Shown: positions 62,258 to 64,000 of the stretch, piece after piece | Layout of the letters: each line of letters opens with the position of its first letter | How positions within the stretch are numbered: position 1 is the first letter of the stretch | DNA from: Planctomycetaceae bacterium | GTDB taxonomy: Bacteria; Planctomycetota; Planctomycetia; Pirellulales; Pirellulaceae | Length of the DNA stretch: 64,000 nucleotides | Assembly (NCBI GenBank): GCA_020638995.1 | Contig: JACKHM010000001.1 | Location: 1,426,001-1,490,000 of the forward strand | Reading direction: 5' to 3' | Notes under the pieces: generated by a model | Told to the model about the DNA's origin: nothing | Databases searched by the model: none | The model's input: the letters and a program-made list of their open reading frames with translations, nothing else | Program-made: the position numbers and the translations under genes

Positions 62258-62391
62258 CGAACAACTCCTGACGATGTCGGTTGAGGTGGGCGGGGATGGA
62301 GGGAGTCTGCCACCTCGCATTCCTTTGCGGATGGCAGCCCACACGATAATGGCGTTGCCTTCGATTTGCAACCAAAAGCCGTCTCCGCCTA

Positions 62392-63117
62392 TCAACGGCT
62401 TACACTGGAGGGCACGGCAAACACGGCTGCAATTGCAACGGCCGCCGTCTCGGTACGGAGTACGCGAGGGCCCAGCGAAATCGTGCGCCACTCATGTTCC
62501 TGGGACCGTGCCACTTCTTCATCGGTAAAGCCGCCTTCCGGCCCAATAATTACGGCCACATCCTCATCCTCGCCAGGCGAATTCGCTCGCAACATGGTTT
62601 CGGAAGTAGTCGCTGGGTGCGCAAGTAGCCTCACCCGCGTCCCCGACGCCTCAGCCAGAAATGCATCGAACGAACATGGATCGCCTATCGCCATCAGCCG
62701 ATTGCGTCCGCACTGCTTCGACGCTTCGACCACCGCGCGACGCAACCGCTCGATGGCATTACCGCAAGGTTGAGCGACACTGCGCGATGTGACTAAAGGA
62801 ACTAACTGAGACACGCCAAGCTCGACAAGTTTTTCCACCAACCAGCGCTGACGGTCTCCTTTCGGCAACGCAACTCCGAAGCTCAAACGGAACGAGAGTT
62901 CGCGATCGATCTCGTATCGTTCCATGATTGAAAGTTCAACTTCCGAGCGACTTACCCTCTCGACGCGCGCAGCGAATTCGGCTCCACCTCCGTCAAATAC
63001 AATCAAGTCGTCGCCGATTTGCGCGCGCATGACTTTACTCAAATGTTGTGCCTCTTGCCCCGTGAGTCGAGCGTTTTGACCGGTGATCGGCGAATCAGCA
63101 AAGTATCGTCGGCTCAT
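62392..63117 (-). CDS. rsmE: 16S rRNA (uracil(1498)-N(3))-methyltransferase RsmE
   Basis: 241-242 residues from ATG 63117 (MSRRYFADSPI); the frame opens 34 codons earlier without homology. SPOUT-class motifs: N-terminal PUA-like domain with LTGQEAQHLSKVMRAQIGD, FGVALPKGDRQRWLVEKLVE, VVEASKQCGRNRL, VIIGPEGGFTDEEV and SLGPRVLRTETA that form the trefoil-knot SAM site. Methylates U1498 of 16S rRNA. It lies 135 bp upstream of the third Gfo/Idh gene on the same strand. Confidence 0.96.
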   Translation of the reverse strand: MSRRYFADSPITGQNARLTGQEAQHLSKVMRAQIGDDLIVFDGGGAEFAARVERVSRSEVELSIMERYEIDRELSFRLSFGVALPKGDRQRWLVEKLVELGVSQLVPLVTSRSVAQPCGNAIERLRRAVVEASKQCGRNRLMAIGDPCSFDAFLAEASGTRVRLLAHPATTSETMLRANSPGEDEDVAVIIGPEGGFTDEEVARSQEHEWRTISLGPRVLRTETAAVAIAAVFAVPSSVSR

Positions 63118-63347
63118 TGAGTTCTGTGCGGGACAAGTTTGAGTCGTGAGACAACTAGCGAAGGACCATGCGGCGAGGCACCTGCTTGATCCGGCCACGC
63201 TTATGGCAACCCGCCGCAATATACCTGGATTTCTTGCGAATACAGCCCTATTGCTGCCAGCGAAACGCTATCAATGTGACCTAGCTTGCGGTTCCAACTT
63301 GACTAGAATGGGCGTTTTGAAGTCCGACATGATCTGGAGGATCGGCG

Positions 63348-63905
63348 ATGCCGACCGAAGACGGTACGCCAGCGAGTGACGATATGATCGAGGTCGATCT
63401 GCGTAACCCAGCGGTGGCTGCGGTATGGGCGTGGATCTGTCCCGGTGCTGGGCACATCTATCAACGCCGCTACGCCAAAGGCATCCTCTTTATGGTTTGC
63501 ATTTTGGCAACGTGGTTTTTTGGCCTCAGCCTGGGCGAAGGCCATGTCGTCTACGCTTCTTGGGCAAAGGACGATCACCGCTGGCAGTACTTCTGTCAGT
63601 TGGGTGTTGGCACACCAGCGCTGCCCGCGATTATACAGAGCCGACGTGCAAAGAAAGGTCAGGATCCGCTGTTTGATGGCTGGATGGCTCCACCAAAAAA
63701 TGTAGTCAACTACGAATCGCCCGACGATGAATTGTCGCAGTGGCACCTCAAGTACCACTCATTCTTTGAGCTTGGCACGCTATACACCATGATCGCTGGC
63801 CTATTGAACGTACTGGCGATTTACGATGCGTATGCAGGTCCTATGGTGGTCACCTCGGAAGAGCAGTCTGACAAGCCACCACCGGATGATCAAAGCGGTT
63901 CATAG
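63348..63905 (+). CDS. DUF6677-like small membrane protein
   Basis: 185 residues; ATG 63348 with GGAGG 8 nt upstream. VDLRNPAVAAVWAWICPGAGHIYQRRYAKGI has the PGxGHxYxGRxxKG pattern of TM2/DUF6677-like inner-membrane proteins (given here from residue ~16). A first hydrophobic segment (about 22-35), a second (about 47-65), a shorter one (about 80-95) and a C-terminal segment (about 140-165). Function unknown. DUF6677 label is from memory of the family and moderately sure. Confidence 0.7.
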   Translation: MPTEDGTPASDDMIEVDLRNPAVAAVWAWICPGAGHIYQRRYAKGILFMVCILATWFFGLSLGEGHVVYASWAKDDHRWQYFCQLGVGTPALPAIIQSRRAKKGQDPLFDGWMAPPKNVVNYESPDDELSQWHLKYHSFFELGTLYTMIAGLLNVLAIYDAYAGPMVVTSEEQSDKPPPDDQSGS

Positions 63906-63989
63906 CGAATTTCGCTCGTGGTCAAGCTTCTAAAGTCTTTGGAGATTTGAGAAGTTTGAATCTCAAGCTGCTACGGAGAAAGCAATGTC

Positions 63990-64000
63990 ATGATCGAACT
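63990..64000 (+). CDS. Possible start of next gene (cut by window edge)
   Basis: ATG 63990 after GGAG (63975-63978) begins MIE... and runs off the edge. Too short to identify. Confidence 0.25.

Noticed and set aside
1..64000. tRNA, rRNA, CRISPR array, transposase or prophage
   Set aside because: No acceptor/T-arm patterns, repeat-spacer arrays or mobile-element proteins were seen when reading the intergenic parts and the translations.

Overview
The window reads as chromosome of a planctomycete, most likely Pirellulales-like. The evidence is gene content: two exported formylglycine-type sulfatases, one fused to a DUF1080 domain; three Tat-exported Gfo/Idh/MocA oxidoreductases; a DUF5009/HGSNAT-like acyltransferase; a TIGR03009-type protein; a giant secreted protein that starts with a FESLEDRRLL motif and dockerin-like repeats; PQQ-propeller, NHL and TPR proteins; and a decayed ECF-type sigma factor. 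No rRNA, tRNA, CRISPR array, transposase or prophage gene was seen. All assignments are by eye from translated sequence.

Layout. 1-8918 (-): N-terminal and central ~2,970 codons of an RHS/YD-repeat giant whose C-terminus lies off the left edge. 9152-11055 (+): alpha/alpha-toroid protein coupled to a DUF362 protein. 11065-15072 (-): GspF-like protein and M16 peptidase, separated by a repeat-rich spacer. 15289-20085 (+): sulfatase, GT2 glycosyltransferase, PlsC-like acyltransferase. 20251-22567 (-): compact operon of a GRDP-like protein, a protein with a Cys/Gly/Ser tail and a Kv-type potassium channel. 22789-23718 (-): tandem UspA. 24047-29119 (+): secreted propeller-like hydrolase, HGSNAT-like acyltransferase, sulfatase-DUF1080 fusion. 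29127-35453: NHL, xylose-isomerase-like TIM barrel, Gfo/Idh, pterin dehydratase, HD and TPR genes. 35664-40643: PQQ lipoprotein, TIGR03009-like protein, PLP trans-sulfuration enzyme, APC permease.

40771-46272 (+) is the most unusual block: a GAF-GAF-TM-HlyD protein, a second HlyD adaptor, and a PqqD-like/M50 protease/HlyD fusion preceded by a 19-codon ORF with a strong ribosome-binding site. No ABC ATPase or outer-membrane channel gene lies beside them. 46472-48288 (-): MoaB and a lipoprotein aldose epimerase. 48539-49411: sigma-factor pseudogene and two small ORFs. 49736-54422 (+): BBP2 porin, CPA1 antiporter, MHS-family MFS symporter. 54496-55401 (-): rplM-rpsI with an intrinsic terminator. 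55653-57402 (+): small membrane protein and miaB. 57399-63117: small ORFs, PP2C phosphatase, two tandem Gfo/Idh enzymes and rsmE. 63348-63905: small membrane protein.

Functionally the window mixes housekeeping (L13/S9, MiaB, RsmE, MoaB, pterin dehydratase) with exported catabolism that fits breakdown of sulfated, N-acetylated polysaccharide. Intergenic inverted repeats of one family occur at least twice (12299-12354 and 33044-33159).
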